DNA of 64,000 bases from Streptomyces erythrochromogenes (GTDB taxonomy: Bacteria; Actinomycetota; Actinomycetes; Streptomycetales; Streptomycetaceae): assembly GCF_036170895.1 (NCBI RefSeq), contig NZ_CP108036.1:7103501-7167500 (forward strand). The letters run 5' to 3'. Position numbers and translations under genes: made by a program. The notes beneath the pieces were generated by a model that was given only the letters and a program-made list of their open reading frames with translations, was not told the origin of the DNA and did no database searches. Positions 34,787 to 43,093 of the stretch are shown here, in pieces. Position 1 is the first letter of the stretch. Each line of letters starts with the position of its first letter.

Positions 34787-35635
34787 ATGACGCAGATGGT
34801 GACCGCGCCGCCGCAGGACAAGGCCGCGCGCGAGGGGGAGAAGGCGGTCGTACGTGCCGACGGCGCCGTAGAGGCGCTGATGGGCAGTGCGCAAGCCGCC
34901 GGGGAACTGGGCTTGACCCGGGGTGAGTTGGCCAGGGCAGTCCAGCTGGGGATCGTACGAGCCGGACCGCCGACGGCCGGCGGGGCCTCGCGCTTCGCGC
35001 GGGCGGAGCTGGCGCGGGTGCGGGCCGCGACCGCCGGCCTGCCGGACGCGCTGCGCCGACAGGTCGAGACGGTGGCCGGGGCCCAGGCGGCGGCCGAGGT
35101 GCTGGGGGTCGGCCCGAGCCGGTTCACCCGGCTCGCGCGCTGCGGACACCTCACCCCCGTCGGCTACCGGATCAACCGCTACCGCGCCGTCGTGTGGCTC
35201 TATCTGACCGCGGAGCTGGGGGAGTTCGCCGACCGGGAGCCGGGGATGCTGCGCGGGACGGCGCCCGCCGAGGACAGGGAAGTGCTGGCGGCCAAGGGGG
35301 ACCTGCGCCCACGCACCTGGCGCGGACGGCACGTGGGGCTCCTGCTGAGACGGACCGCCGATCCCTGGGCGCGCGCGGCCGTACTGGCCGGCGTACTCCC
35401 CGAGGACGAGCTGCGCGCGGCCGTGCCCGATCCGGCGGAGCGGATCGTGCTGGCCGCGCTCGCCCCGCCCCCGCCGTACGGGCATCCGCAGGTCCCCGCC
35501 GCCGCGGCGGTGGCGGAGGGGCTGCTGCGGGCCGGCCCGCCGGACGAAATCCACTGGTACCGCACCAGCCTGGAGTTCGCCCTGACGGGTGCCCGGGGTC
35601 AGTCGAAGTCGACGGGGGAGAGGGGGCCGACGTAG
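34787..35635 (+). CDS. DUF6397 family protein
   Basis: 282 residues. The conserved blocks of the Streptomyces DUF6397 family are recognisable: AAGELGLTRGELARAVQLGIVR, the middle SRFTRLARCGHLTPVGYRINRYRAVVWLYL split over two helices, and RTWRGRHVGLLLRRTADPWARAA. The repeated helix-turn-helix-like elements suggest DNA binding, but the role is unknown. The ATG at 34787 follows GGGGGAGG; a GTG one codon earlier is possible. The stop at 35633-35635 lies inside the 3' end of the convergent YchJ-like gene, giving a 37-bp tail-to-tail overlap. Confidence 0.85.
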   Translation: MTQMVTAPPQDKAAREGEKAVVRADGAVEALMGSAQAAGELGLTRGELARAVQLGIVRAGPPTAGGASRFARAELARVRAATAGLPDALRRQVETVAGAQAAAEVLGVGPSRFTRLARCGHLTPVGYRINRYRAVVWLYLTAELGEFADREPGMLRGTAPAEDREVLAAKGDLRPRTWRGRHVGLLLRRTADPWARAAVLAGVLPEDELRAAVPDPAERIVLAALAPPPPYGHPQVPAAAAVAEGLLRAGPPDEIHWYRTSLEFALTGARGQSKSTGERGPT

Positions 35636-36000
35636 ACCCAGGCACCGGCCTCGCGGGCGAAGCTGCTGTGCTCGTGCAGCGAGCCGGTGTGCCGGCCCTC
35701 GCGGTAGTGCGCGCGGAACTCCACCGAGCCCTCCGTCTCGAACATCCCGCCGCGTTCCGTGGCGAGGATCTCCAGCCGCTCCCAGCGCTGCCCGGGATCC
35801 AGGTCGAGGACGGCCGGGCGCGTCGAGGGGTCCCAGGAGCGCAGCAGGTAGGCGGTGTCACCGACGGCGAAGGCACTGAAGCGGGAGCGCATCAGCAGCT
35901 CGGCCGTGGGTGCCTGCCGTTCACCGGAGTGGAAGCGGCCGCAGCACTGCGGATAGGCGGCGGGCAGCCCGCAGGGGCACGGCATGGCGGGGGTGGGCAT
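35599..36000 (-). CDS. YchJ-like SEC-C motif protein
   Basis: 133 residues of the YchJ/UPF0225 family. The N-terminal cysteine cluster CPCGLPAAYPQCCGRFHSGE is the zinc-binding SEC-C-like motif, followed by APTAELLMRSRFSAFAVGDTAYLLRSWDPSTR, diagnostic for YchJ. The NTF2-like body ends WVYVGPLSPVDFD. Its function is not established. It starts 8 bp after the TesB thioesterase stop and is probably cotranscribed with it. Confidence 0.92.
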   Translation of the reverse strand: MPTPAMPCPCGLPAAYPQCCGRFHSGERQAPTAELLMRSRFSAFAVGDTAYLLRSWDPSTRPAVLDLDPGQRWERLEILATERGGMFETEGSVEFRAHYREGRHTGSLHEHSSFAREAGAWVYVGPLSPVDFD

Positions 36001-36008
36001 GGGTCTGC

Positions 36009-36932
36009 TCAGTTCTTCGGTGCGGGATCGGACGGCCGACCCGACTGGTCCGGGCGCGGCGGCTTGGCGGGGTACGGGCGGAAGAGGCCTTCCTGGACCA
36101 CGGAGACCAGCAGCCTGCCCTCCAGGTCGTAGATGCGGCCCCGGGCCAGGCCGCGGCCGCCGTGCGCGATGGGGGACTCCTGGTCGTACAGGAACCACTC
36201 GTCCGCCCGGAACGGCCGGTGGAACCACATGGCGTGGTCGAGCGAGGCCATGTCGAAACCGCGCATCCCCCACAGGGGTTCCACGGGGATGCGCACGGCG
36301 TCGAGGAGGGTCATGTCGCTGGCGTAGGTGAGGGCGCAGGTGTGCACGAGCGGGTCGTCGCCCAGCGGGCCGACGGCGCGCATCCACACCGCGCTGCGCG
36401 GATCGGCTCCCTTGAGCTCCTCGGGAGTCCAGCGGAGCCGGTTCACGTAGCGGATGTCGAAGGGCTGGCGGCGGGCCATCCGCTCCAGCGCCTCCGGCAG
36501 CGCCCCGAGGTGCTCGCGGATCTCGTCCGCGACCTTGGGGAGCGTGTCGGGATGGGGGTAGTGGTGGGGAGGCAGCTGGTGCTCGATGCTGCCGTCCTCC
36601 GGATGATGGAAGGAGGCGGTGAGATTGAAGATCGTCTTGCCCTGCTGGACCGCGGTGACCCGGCGCGTGGTGAAGGACCGCCCGTCGCGCACCCGCTCCA
36701 CCTGGTACACGATCGGCACCCCGGGGATGCCGGGGCGCAGGAAGTACGCGTGCAGCGAGTGGACCGGGCGGTCGCTCTCGACGGTGCGGCCCGCGGCCAC
36801 CAGCGCCTGGCCGGCGACCTGGCCGCCGAAGACGCGCTGGAGGGACTCCTGCGGGCTGGCGCCGCGGAAGATGTTGACCTCGATCTGCTCCAGATCGAGC
36901 AGATCGACCAGTCTCTCGGCGGGGTTCGTCAT
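36009..36932 (-). CDS. tesB: Acyl-CoA thioesterase II
   Basis: 307 residues with two hotdog domains. Visible TesB features are VFGGQVAGQALVAAGRTV, SLHAYFLRPG, SFTTRRVTAVQQGKTIFNL in the first domain and YASDMTLLD, SLDHAMWFHRPFRADEWFLYD and GGRGLARGRIYD in the second, including the Asp/Gln/Thr catalytic region. It hydrolyses acyl-CoA of medium to long chain length to free acid and CoA in the cytoplasm. The ATG at 36932 gives MTNPAERLVDLLDLEQIEVN. It lies 52 bp downstream of the SKI2-like helicase gene on the same strand. Confidence 0.95.
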   Translation of the reverse strand: MTNPAERLVDLLDLEQIEVNIFRGASPQESLQRVFGGQVAGQALVAAGRTVESDRPVHSLHAYFLRPGIPGVPIVYQVERVRDGRSFTTRRVTAVQQGKTIFNLTASFHHPEDGSIEHQLPPHHYPHPDTLPKVADEIREHLGALPEALERMARRQPFDIRYVNRLRWTPEELKGADPRSAVWMRAVGPLGDDPLVHTCALTYASDMTLLDAVRIPVEPLWGMRGFDMASLDHAMWFHRPFRADEWFLYDQESPIAHGGRGLARGRIYDLEGRLLVSVVQEGLFRPYPAKPPRPDQSGRPSDPAPKN

Positions 36933-36984
36933 TAGAGGATCTCCACTGTCGGGTCCGGGCGGTCCGGCGGCGTGCCGGATCAGG

Positions 36985-39507
36985 TCACAGGGCGCCGAGC
37001 TCGCCGACCGAGGTGACCCGGACGACCGCCCGGCCCTCCTCGTCGGAGGCGGCCAGATCGACCTCGGCGCTGATGCCCCAGCCATGGTCGCCCCCCGGGT
37101 CGGCGAAGGTCTGGCGGACGCGCCACAGGCCGTGCGCGGGGTCCTCCTCGATCTGGAGGAGCTTCGGGCCGCGGGCGTCGGGGCCGGTGCCCAGGTCGTC
37201 GTACTCGTCCCAGTACGCGTCCATGGCCTCGCCCCAGGCGTCGGCGTCCCAGCCCGACTCGGCGTCCAGCTCGCCCAGCGCGTCGACGTTGTCGAGGGCG
37301 GCCAGCTCCACCCGGCGGAACATGGCGTTGCGGACCAGGACGCGGAAGGCGCGCGCGTTCGCGGTGACCGGCTTGACCTGGTCGGCCTTCTCCTGGGCCT
37401 GCTCCGCCGTCTCCACCTCCGGGTTCGCCAGCTGCTCCCACTCGTCGAGCAGGCTCGAGTCGACCTGGCGGACCAGCTCGCCCAGCCAGGCGATCAGGTC
37501 CTCGAGGTCCTCGGACTTGAGGTCGTCGGGAATGGTGTGGTCCAGCGCCTTGAACGCACTGGCCAGGTAGCGCAGCACGATGCCCTCGGTGCGGGCCAGT
37601 TCGTAGAAGGAGGTGAACTCGGTGAAGGTCATCGCGCGTTCGTACATGTCGCGGATGATCGACTTCGGGGAGACGGGGTGGTCGCGCACCCACGGGTGGC
37701 TCTTCGCGTACACGTCGTAGGCGTGGGAGAGGAGCTCTTCCAGCGGCTTGGGATAGGTGACGTCCTGGAGCCGCTCCATCCGCTCCTCGTACTCGATCCC
37801 GTCGGCCTTCATCTGGCCGACCGCGATGCCGCGCTCCTTGTTCTGCTGGGCGGCCAGGATCTGGCGCGGGTCGTCGAGGGTGGACTCCACGACGGACACC
37901 ATGTCCAGCGCGTACGAGGGGGACTCCGGGTCCAGCAGGTCGAAGGAGGCCAGCGCGAAGGTGGACAGCGGCTGGTTGAGCGCGAAGTCCTGCTGGAGGT
38001 CGACGGTGAGCCGGATGGTGCGGCCCTCCGCGTCCGGGGTGTCGAGCTTCTCCACGACGCCGCCGTCCAGCAGCGAGCGGTAGATCGCGATGGCCCGCCG
38101 GATGTGCCGCAGCTGGGCCTTGCGCGGCTCGTGGTTGTCCTCGAGGAGGTGGCGCATCGCCTGGAAGGCGTCCCCGGGCCGGGCGATCACCGACAGCAGC
38201 ATGATGTTGGTGACCTTGAACCGCGAGGTCAGCGGCTCCGGGTCGGCGGCGATGAGCTTCTCGAAGGTCGTGTCCGACCAGGCGACGAAGCCCTCGGGCG
38301 CCTTCTTGCGGACCACCTTGCGGCGCTTCTTCGGGTCGTCGCCCGCCTTCGCGAGCGCCTTCTCGTTCTCGATGACGTGCTCGGGCGCCTGGGCGACCAC
38401 GAAGCCCGCCGTGTCGAAGCCGGCCCGGCCGGCCCGTCCGGCGATCTGGTGGAACTCGCGGGCGCGCAGCGTGCGGACCCGGTTGCCGTCGTACTTGGTG
38501 AGCGCCGTGAACAGCACCGTGCGGATCGGGACGTTGACGCCGACCCCGAGCGTGTCCGTACCGCAGATGACCTTCAGCAGACCGGCCTGCGCGAGCTTCT
38601 CCACCAGACGCCGGTACTTGGGCAGCATGCCGGCGTGGTGCACGCCGATGCCGTGCCGCACATAGCGCGAGAGGTTCTGACCGAACTTCGTGGTGAAGCG
38701 GAAGTTGCCGATCAGCTCCTGGATCTTGTCCTTCTCCTCGCGGGTGCACATGTTGATGCTCATCAGCGACTGCGCCCGCTCGACCGCCTGGGCCTGCGTG
38801 AAGTGCACGATGTAGACGGGAGCCTGCCGGGTCTCCAGCAGCTCGGTGATCGTGTCGGTGATCGGCGTGGTGACGTACTCGTAGGACAGCGGGACGGGCC
38901 GGGTCGCGGAGCGGACCACCGAGGTGGGCCGGCCGGTGCGCCGGGTCAGGTCGTCCTCGAATCGCTTCACGTCGCCGAGCGTCGCCGACATCAGGACGAA
39001 CTGTGCCTGCGGCAGCTCCAGCAGCGGGATCTGCCAGGCCCAGCCGCGGTCCGGCTCGGCATAGAAGTGGAACTCGTCCATCACGACCTGGCCGATGTCG
39101 GCGTGCTTGCCGTCACGCAGGGCGATGGAGGCCAGCACCTCGGCGGTGCAGCAGATCACCGGCGCGTCCGCGTTCACCGAGGCGTCGCCGGTCAGCATGC
39201 CGACGTTCTCGGTGCCGAAGAGCTTGCACAGGTCGAAGAACTTCTCCGACACCAGCGCCTTGATCGGGGCGGTGTAGAAGGTCACCTTGTCCTGGGCCAG
39301 CGCGGTGAAGTGCGCACCGGCCGCGACCAGGCTCTTGCCGGAGCCCGTCGGAGTGGACAGGACCACGTTCGCCCCGGAGACGACCTCGATCAGCGCCTCC
39401 TCCTGAGCCGGGTACAGGGTGATGCCCTGGTCCTCCGCCCACGAGGAGAAAGCCTCGAAGAGGGCGTCGGGGTCGGCGGTCGGCGGGAGCTGATCAATGA
39501 GGGTCAC
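36985..39507 (-). CDS. SKI2-like DEAD/DEAH-box helicase with DUF3516 domain
   Basis: 840 residues. Helicase core: Walker A STPTGSGKSLVAAG near residue 52, DEFH box VVMDEFHFY, motif III MSATLGD, C-terminal domain with VHHAGMLPKYRRLVE and motif VI HQIAGRAGRAGFDTAGF. The second half, from VVRKKAPEGFVAW on, is the DUF3516 domain found with this helicase in actinobacteria. The protein is related to the Ski2/Mtr4/HelY group and is thought to unwind RNA or DNA. The GTG at 39507 (VTLIDQLPPTADPDALF) is the natural start; the long open frame upstream is noncoding. Divergent from the YdjM-like gene. Confidence 0.93.
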   Translation of the reverse strand: MTLIDQLPPTADPDALFEAFSSWAEDQGITLYPAQEEALIEVVSGANVVLSTPTGSGKSLVAAGAHFTALAQDKVTFYTAPIKALVSEKFFDLCKLFGTENVGMLTGDASVNADAPVICCTAEVLASIALRDGKHADIGQVVMDEFHFYAEPDRGWAWQIPLLELPQAQFVLMSATLGDVKRFEDDLTRRTGRPTSVVRSATRPVPLSYEYVTTPITDTITELLETRQAPVYIVHFTQAQAVERAQSLMSINMCTREEKDKIQELIGNFRFTTKFGQNLSRYVRHGIGVHHAGMLPKYRRLVEKLAQAGLLKVICGTDTLGVGVNVPIRTVLFTALTKYDGNRVRTLRAREFHQIAGRAGRAGFDTAGFVVAQAPEHVIENEKALAKAGDDPKKRRKVVRKKAPEGFVAWSDTTFEKLIAADPEPLTSRFKVTNIMLLSVIARPGDAFQAMRHLLEDNHEPRKAQLRHIRRAIAIYRSLLDGGVVEKLDTPDAEGRTIRLTVDLQQDFALNQPLSTFALASFDLLDPESPSYALDMVSVVESTLDDPRQILAAQQNKERGIAVGQMKADGIEYEERMERLQDVTYPKPLEELLSHAYDVYAKSHPWVRDHPVSPKSIIRDMYERAMTFTEFTSFYELARTEGIVLRYLASAFKALDHTIPDDLKSEDLEDLIAWLGELVRQVDSSLLDEWEQLANPEVETAEQAQEKADQVKPVTANARAFRVLVRNAMFRRVELAALDNVDALGELDAESGWDADAWGEAMDAYWDEYDDLGTGPDARGPKLLQIEEDPAHGLWRVRQTFADPGGDHGWGISAEVDLAASDEEGRAVVRVTSVGELGAL

Positions 39508-39649
39508 GCCCCCATCTTGCCTGGCTTCCCCCCGGATCAGGGAACCGGAGGACGGAAGGAAGATCACCGACTGTACGCTGTGCCGTCGATGCGGCCCGAA
39601 CGAACCGGTCAACGGGGCCCGACACACACCAGCGGGGCGGGGAACGACC

Positions 39650-40441
39650 ATGATGGGTCCTGCGCACTCACTGTCCGGGGCGGCGGCCTGGCTGGGGGTG
39701 GGCGCGGCCACCGCCGCCGCCGGCCACCCCATGCCCTGGCCGGTCCTCGTCGTCGGCGCTCTGATCTGCGCCGGCGCCGCCCTCGCCCCGGACCTCGACC
39801 ACAAGTCGGCGACGATCTCCCGAGCCTTCGGTCCGCTGTCCAAGGGTCTGTGCGAGGTGGTCGACAAGATCTCCTACGCCGTCTACAAGGCCACCCGCTC
39901 CACGAAGGACGCCCGCCGCTCCGGAGGCCACCGCACTCTGACGCACACCTGGCTCTGGGCCGTGCTGATCGGCGGCGGAGCCTCCGCGCTCGCCGTGACC
40001 GCCGACCGCTGGGGCGTGCTCGCGCTGCTCTTCGTGCACCTGGTGCTCGCTGTCGAGGGCCTCCTGTGGCGGGCCGCCCGGATGTCCAGCGACGTCCTGG
40101 TGTGGCTGCTCGGCGCGACCAGCGCGTGGATCATGGCCGGAGTGCTCGACCAGCCCGGAAACGGTGCGAACTGGCTGTTCCCCGAGCCGGGGCAGGAGTA
40201 CCTCTGGCTCGGCCTGCCCATCGTGCTCGGGGCCCTCGTCCACGACATCGGCGACGCGCTGACGGTCTCCGGCTGCCCGGTGCTGTGGCCCCTCCCGATC
40301 GCCGGGAAGCGCTGGTACCCGATCGGCCCGCCGAAGGCCCTGCGCTTCCGTGCCGGCAGCTGGGTGGAGCTGAAGGTCCTCATGCCGGTCTTCATCCTGC
40401 TGGGCGGCTTCGGAGGCGCCTCGGCCCTCGGCTTCATCTAG
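39650..40441 (+). CDS. YdjM-like (DUF457) membrane-bound metal-dependent hydrolase
   Basis: 263 residues with four to six hydrophobic helices. The family hallmarks are MMGPAHSLSGAAAW at the start, LAPDLDHKSATISRAFGPLS and SGGHRTLTHTWLWAVLIGG, carrying His and Asp residues that bind a metal. The second half has VLGALVHDIGDALTVSGCPVLWPL. E. coli YdjM is a LexA-regulated inner-membrane protein and the group is annotated as metal-dependent hydrolases of unknown substrate. The ATG at 39650 follows GGGGCGGGG. A hairpin at 40464-40483 probably ends the message. Confidence 0.9.
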   Translation: MMGPAHSLSGAAAWLGVGAATAAAGHPMPWPVLVVGALICAGAALAPDLDHKSATISRAFGPLSKGLCEVVDKISYAVYKATRSTKDARRSGGHRTLTHTWLWAVLIGGGASALAVTADRWGVLALLFVHLVLAVEGLLWRAARMSSDVLVWLLGATSAWIMAGVLDQPGNGANWLFPEPGQEYLWLGLPIVLGALVHDIGDALTVSGCPVLWPLPIAGKRWYPIGPPKALRFRAGSWVELKVLMPVFILLGGFGGASALGFI

Positions 40442-40463
40442 GGGTGTCTCACCGATCACGGTG

Positions 40464-40483
40464 GTCCGGTCTCCCGACCGGAC
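40464..40483 (+). terminator. Terminator hairpin after the YdjM-like gene
   Basis: GTCCGGTC (40464-40471) and GACCGGAC (40476-40483) form a perfect 8-bp stem with a TCCC loop, 20 bp after the stop and just before the next promoter. Confidence 0.65.
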
Positions 40484-40494
40484 GAGGCCGCCCG

Positions 40495-40500
40495 TAGCCT
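40495..40500 (+). promoter_or_regulatory. -10 element TAGCCT of a leaderless gene
   Basis: TAGCCT ends six bases before the ATG at 40507, so the predicted transcription start coincides with the start codon. No ribosome site is present. Confidence 0.55.
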
Positions 40501-40506
40501 GGGCCG

Positions 40507-41292
40507 ATGCCTGAGACATACCGCCTTTGGCCGCAGGCTCCGTCCTCCGAGACCGACTGGCTGACCGAACTGTGCGGTGACGGCACGACCGGCTTCGAGC
40601 CGCCCCGGCGTCCCGATGCGGTCTGGGTGCTGCACGCCATGTACGAGCACGAGAGCGGACCCGGCGGCCTCTCCCACCACGAACTGCGCCAGGCGGCCCT
40701 CGCCGCCGGTGCCATCGAGCCCGCCCGCCTCGGGAACATCGACCTCGAATGCGGCACCGCCACCGGAGGCGGTCTCGGACGCGCCGAGCATCCGGGACCG
40801 GCCTACCGCCGGCTGCGGTGGGCCGAACTCTCCGCCCGCTGCGGGGACCCGACGGTCCCCGAAGGGAAGTACCCGTCCCTGCGGTGCTTCCCCTCCGTGC
40901 GGCCGGACGACAGCTGGCCCGTCGGCATCGAGCCGCCCACGGAGGGCAGCCTCGACCGCCCGACATGGGACCGGCTCGTCGACGTGCTCGCGGCACACAG
41001 CACGGAAGGCCCGAGCACCCGGGTCCTCGCCTACTACAACCCGCTGATGCTGCCCGCGGTCGACTTCGACAACCTCCACGTCCGCACCGGTCTGCTGGGC
41101 GACGCCCACGCCCTCTACGACAACCCGGACGCGGACTTCAGCCCGTCCAACCTGTGGCCCGAGGACCGCTCGTGGATCCTGTGCACCGACTACGACCTGT
41201 GGGCCACCAAGGTCGTCGGCCCCGAGCACCTGGTCGAAGCACTGCTCCGTGACCCGGTGATCGAGGCCGTACGACTTCCCTGGACCAGCTGA
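40507..41292 (+). CDS. Hypothetical protein
   Basis: 261 residues, not recognised. It begins MPETYRLWPQAPSSETDWL. It is a soluble, acidic protein with several Trp/Tyr-rich stretches (WVLHAMYEHESGP, YDNPDADFSPSNLWPEDRSWILCTDYDLWATKV), which resembles small conserved Streptomyces proteins of unknown function. No signal peptide or membrane helix. The ATG is directly downstream of a -10 element, suggesting a leaderless message. Converges with the ABC exporter operon. Confidence 0.75.
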   Translation: MPETYRLWPQAPSSETDWLTELCGDGTTGFEPPRRPDAVWVLHAMYEHESGPGGLSHHELRQAALAAGAIEPARLGNIDLECGTATGGGLGRAEHPGPAYRRLRWAELSARCGDPTVPEGKYPSLRCFPSVRPDDSWPVGIEPPTEGSLDRPTWDRLVDVLAAHSTEGPSTRVLAYYNPLMLPAVDFDNLHVRTGLLGDAHALYDNPDADFSPSNLWPEDRSWILCTDYDLWATKVVGPEHLVEALLRDPVIEAVRLPWTS

Positions 41293-41311
41293 CGGGCCCT
41301 CCGTCGCGGGA

Positions 41312-43093
41312 TCAGCCGTGCCAGGAGCGCCACAGGGCCGCGTACGCCCCGTCCGCCGAGACCAGCTCGTCGTGCGAGCCGAGTTCGCTGATCCGGCCGG
41401 CCTCGACCACCGCGATCACATCCGCGTCGTGGGCCGTGTGGAGCCGGTGGGCGATGGCGATGACCGTGCGGCCGTCCAGCACCCGGGCCAGCGAGCGCTC
41501 CAGATGCCGCGCGGCCCGCGGGTCCAGCAGCGAGGTGGCCTCGTCCAGCACCAGTGTGTGCGGGTCCGCCAGCACCAGCCGGGCCAGCGCCACCTGCTGC
41601 GCCTGCGCCGGGGTGAGCGCCGTGGCGCCGGAGCCGACCTCGGTGTCCAGGCCGTCCGCCAGGGCCCGGGCCCAGCCGTCCGCGTCCACCGCGCCCAGCG
41701 CCGCCCACAGCTCGGCGTCCTCGGCACCCGTCCGCGCGAGTCGGAGGTTGTCGCGCAGCGAGCCCACGAACACGTGGTGCTCCTGGTTGACCAGGGCCAC
41801 GTGCTCACGCACCCGCTCCGCAGGCATCCGCGACAGCCGGGCCCCGCCGAGGGTGACCTCGCCGGTGCGGGGCCCGTAGATGCCCGCGAGCAGCCGTCCC
41901 AGGGTGGACTTGCCGGCGCCCGAGGGGCCGACGAGCGCCATCCTGGTGCCCGGCGGCACCGACAGCGACACCTGGTGCAGGACGTCCACGCCCTCCTTGT
42001 AGCCGAAGCGGACCTCGTCCGCCCGGACGTCCCGGCCGTCGGGCGCCACCTTCGCGTCGCCCGCGTCCGGTTCGATCTCCCGCACGCCCACCAGGCGGCC
42101 CAGCGACACCTGGGCGACCTGCAGCTCGTCGTACCAGCGCAGGATCAGCCCGATCGGATCGATCAGCATCTGTGCCAGCAGCGCGCCCGTGGTCAGCTGA
42201 CCCACCGACATCCAGCCCTGCAGCACGCAGTAGCCGCCGATCAGCAGCACCGAGCCGAGGATCGTCACGAAGGTGACGTTGATGACGGGGAAGAGGACGG
42301 TCCGCAGGAACAGCGTGTACCGCTCCCACGCCGTCCACTCCCTGATCCGCCGCTCGGACTTGGCGATCCGCTCCGGCCCCAGCCGGTGCGCCTCGACCGT
42401 GCGGCCCGCGTCCACCGTCTCGGTGAGCACGGCCGCGACCGCGGCGTAGCCCGCCGCTTCCGAGCGGTACGCCGAAGGCGCCCGTCGGAAGTACCAGCGG
42501 CAGCCGATCACCAGGACCGGCAGCGCGACGAGCGCGGCCAGCGCCAGCGGCGGCGCGGTCACCGCGAGGGCGCCGAACAGCAGCCCCGCCCAGACCACGC
42601 CGATGGCCAGCTGCGGCACGGCCTCGCGCATCGCGTTGGCCAGCCGGTCGATGTCGGTGGTGATCCGCGACAGCAGGTCACCGGTACCGGCCCGTTCCAG
42701 CACGCCCGGCGGCAGCCCCACCGACCGCACCAGGAAGTCCTCGCGCAGATCGGCGAGCATCTCCTCGCCCAGCATCGCCCCGCGCAGGCGTACCAGCCGC
42801 ACGAAGCAGGTCTGCACGGCGAGCGCCAGCGCGAACATCAGCGCCATCCGCTCCAGTTGCAGCTCCCGCGCCCCCGCCGCGAGGTCGTCCACGACCCGGC
42901 CCAGCAGGTACGGGCCGACCATGGAGGCGATCACCGCGACCGCGTTGACGCCCACCAGCACCAGGAAGGCCCGCCGGTGGCGTCGGAACAGGTCGCGCAC
43001 ATAGCCCCGTACGGTCGCCGGCGTGCCCACGGGCAGGGTCGCGGCCGTCTCGGGGGCCGCCGGATCGTACTCCGGTGGCGCCACGCCGATCAT
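41312..43093 (-). CDS. ABC exporter half-transporter with degenerate signature motif (subunit 2)
   Basis: 593 residues: six transmembrane helices (residues about 45-325), then a nucleotide-binding domain. Walker A GPSGAGKST (near residue 388), the Q loop, Walker B TLVLDEATSLLD and the switch His in IAIAHRLHT are all intact, but the signature reads LTPAQAQQ instead of LSGGQ. Its ATG overlaps the stop of subunit 1 as ATGA. The two proteins must form a heterodimer: subunit 2 supplies Walker A/B and His to the single working ATP site and subunit 1 supplies LSGGQ. Substrate unknown; the context gives no product cluster. Confidence 0.92.
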   Translation of the reverse strand: MIGVAPPEYDPAAPETAATLPVGTPATVRGYVRDLFRRHRRAFLVLVGVNAVAVIASMVGPYLLGRVVDDLAAGARELQLERMALMFALALAVQTCFVRLVRLRGAMLGEEMLADLREDFLVRSVGLPPGVLERAGTGDLLSRITTDIDRLANAMREAVPQLAIGVVWAGLLFGALAVTAPPLALAALVALPVLVIGCRWYFRRAPSAYRSEAAGYAAVAAVLTETVDAGRTVEAHRLGPERIAKSERRIREWTAWERYTLFLRTVLFPVINVTFVTILGSVLLIGGYCVLQGWMSVGQLTTGALLAQMLIDPIGLILRWYDELQVAQVSLGRLVGVREIEPDAGDAKVAPDGRDVRADEVRFGYKEGVDVLHQVSLSVPPGTRMALVGPSGAGKSTLGRLLAGIYGPRTGEVTLGGARLSRMPAERVREHVALVNQEHHVFVGSLRDNLRLARTGAEDAELWAALGAVDADGWARALADGLDTEVGSGATALTPAQAQQVALARLVLADPHTLVLDEATSLLDPRAARHLERSLARVLDGRTVIAIAHRLHTAHDADVIAVVEAGRISELGSHDELVSADGAYAALWRSWHG

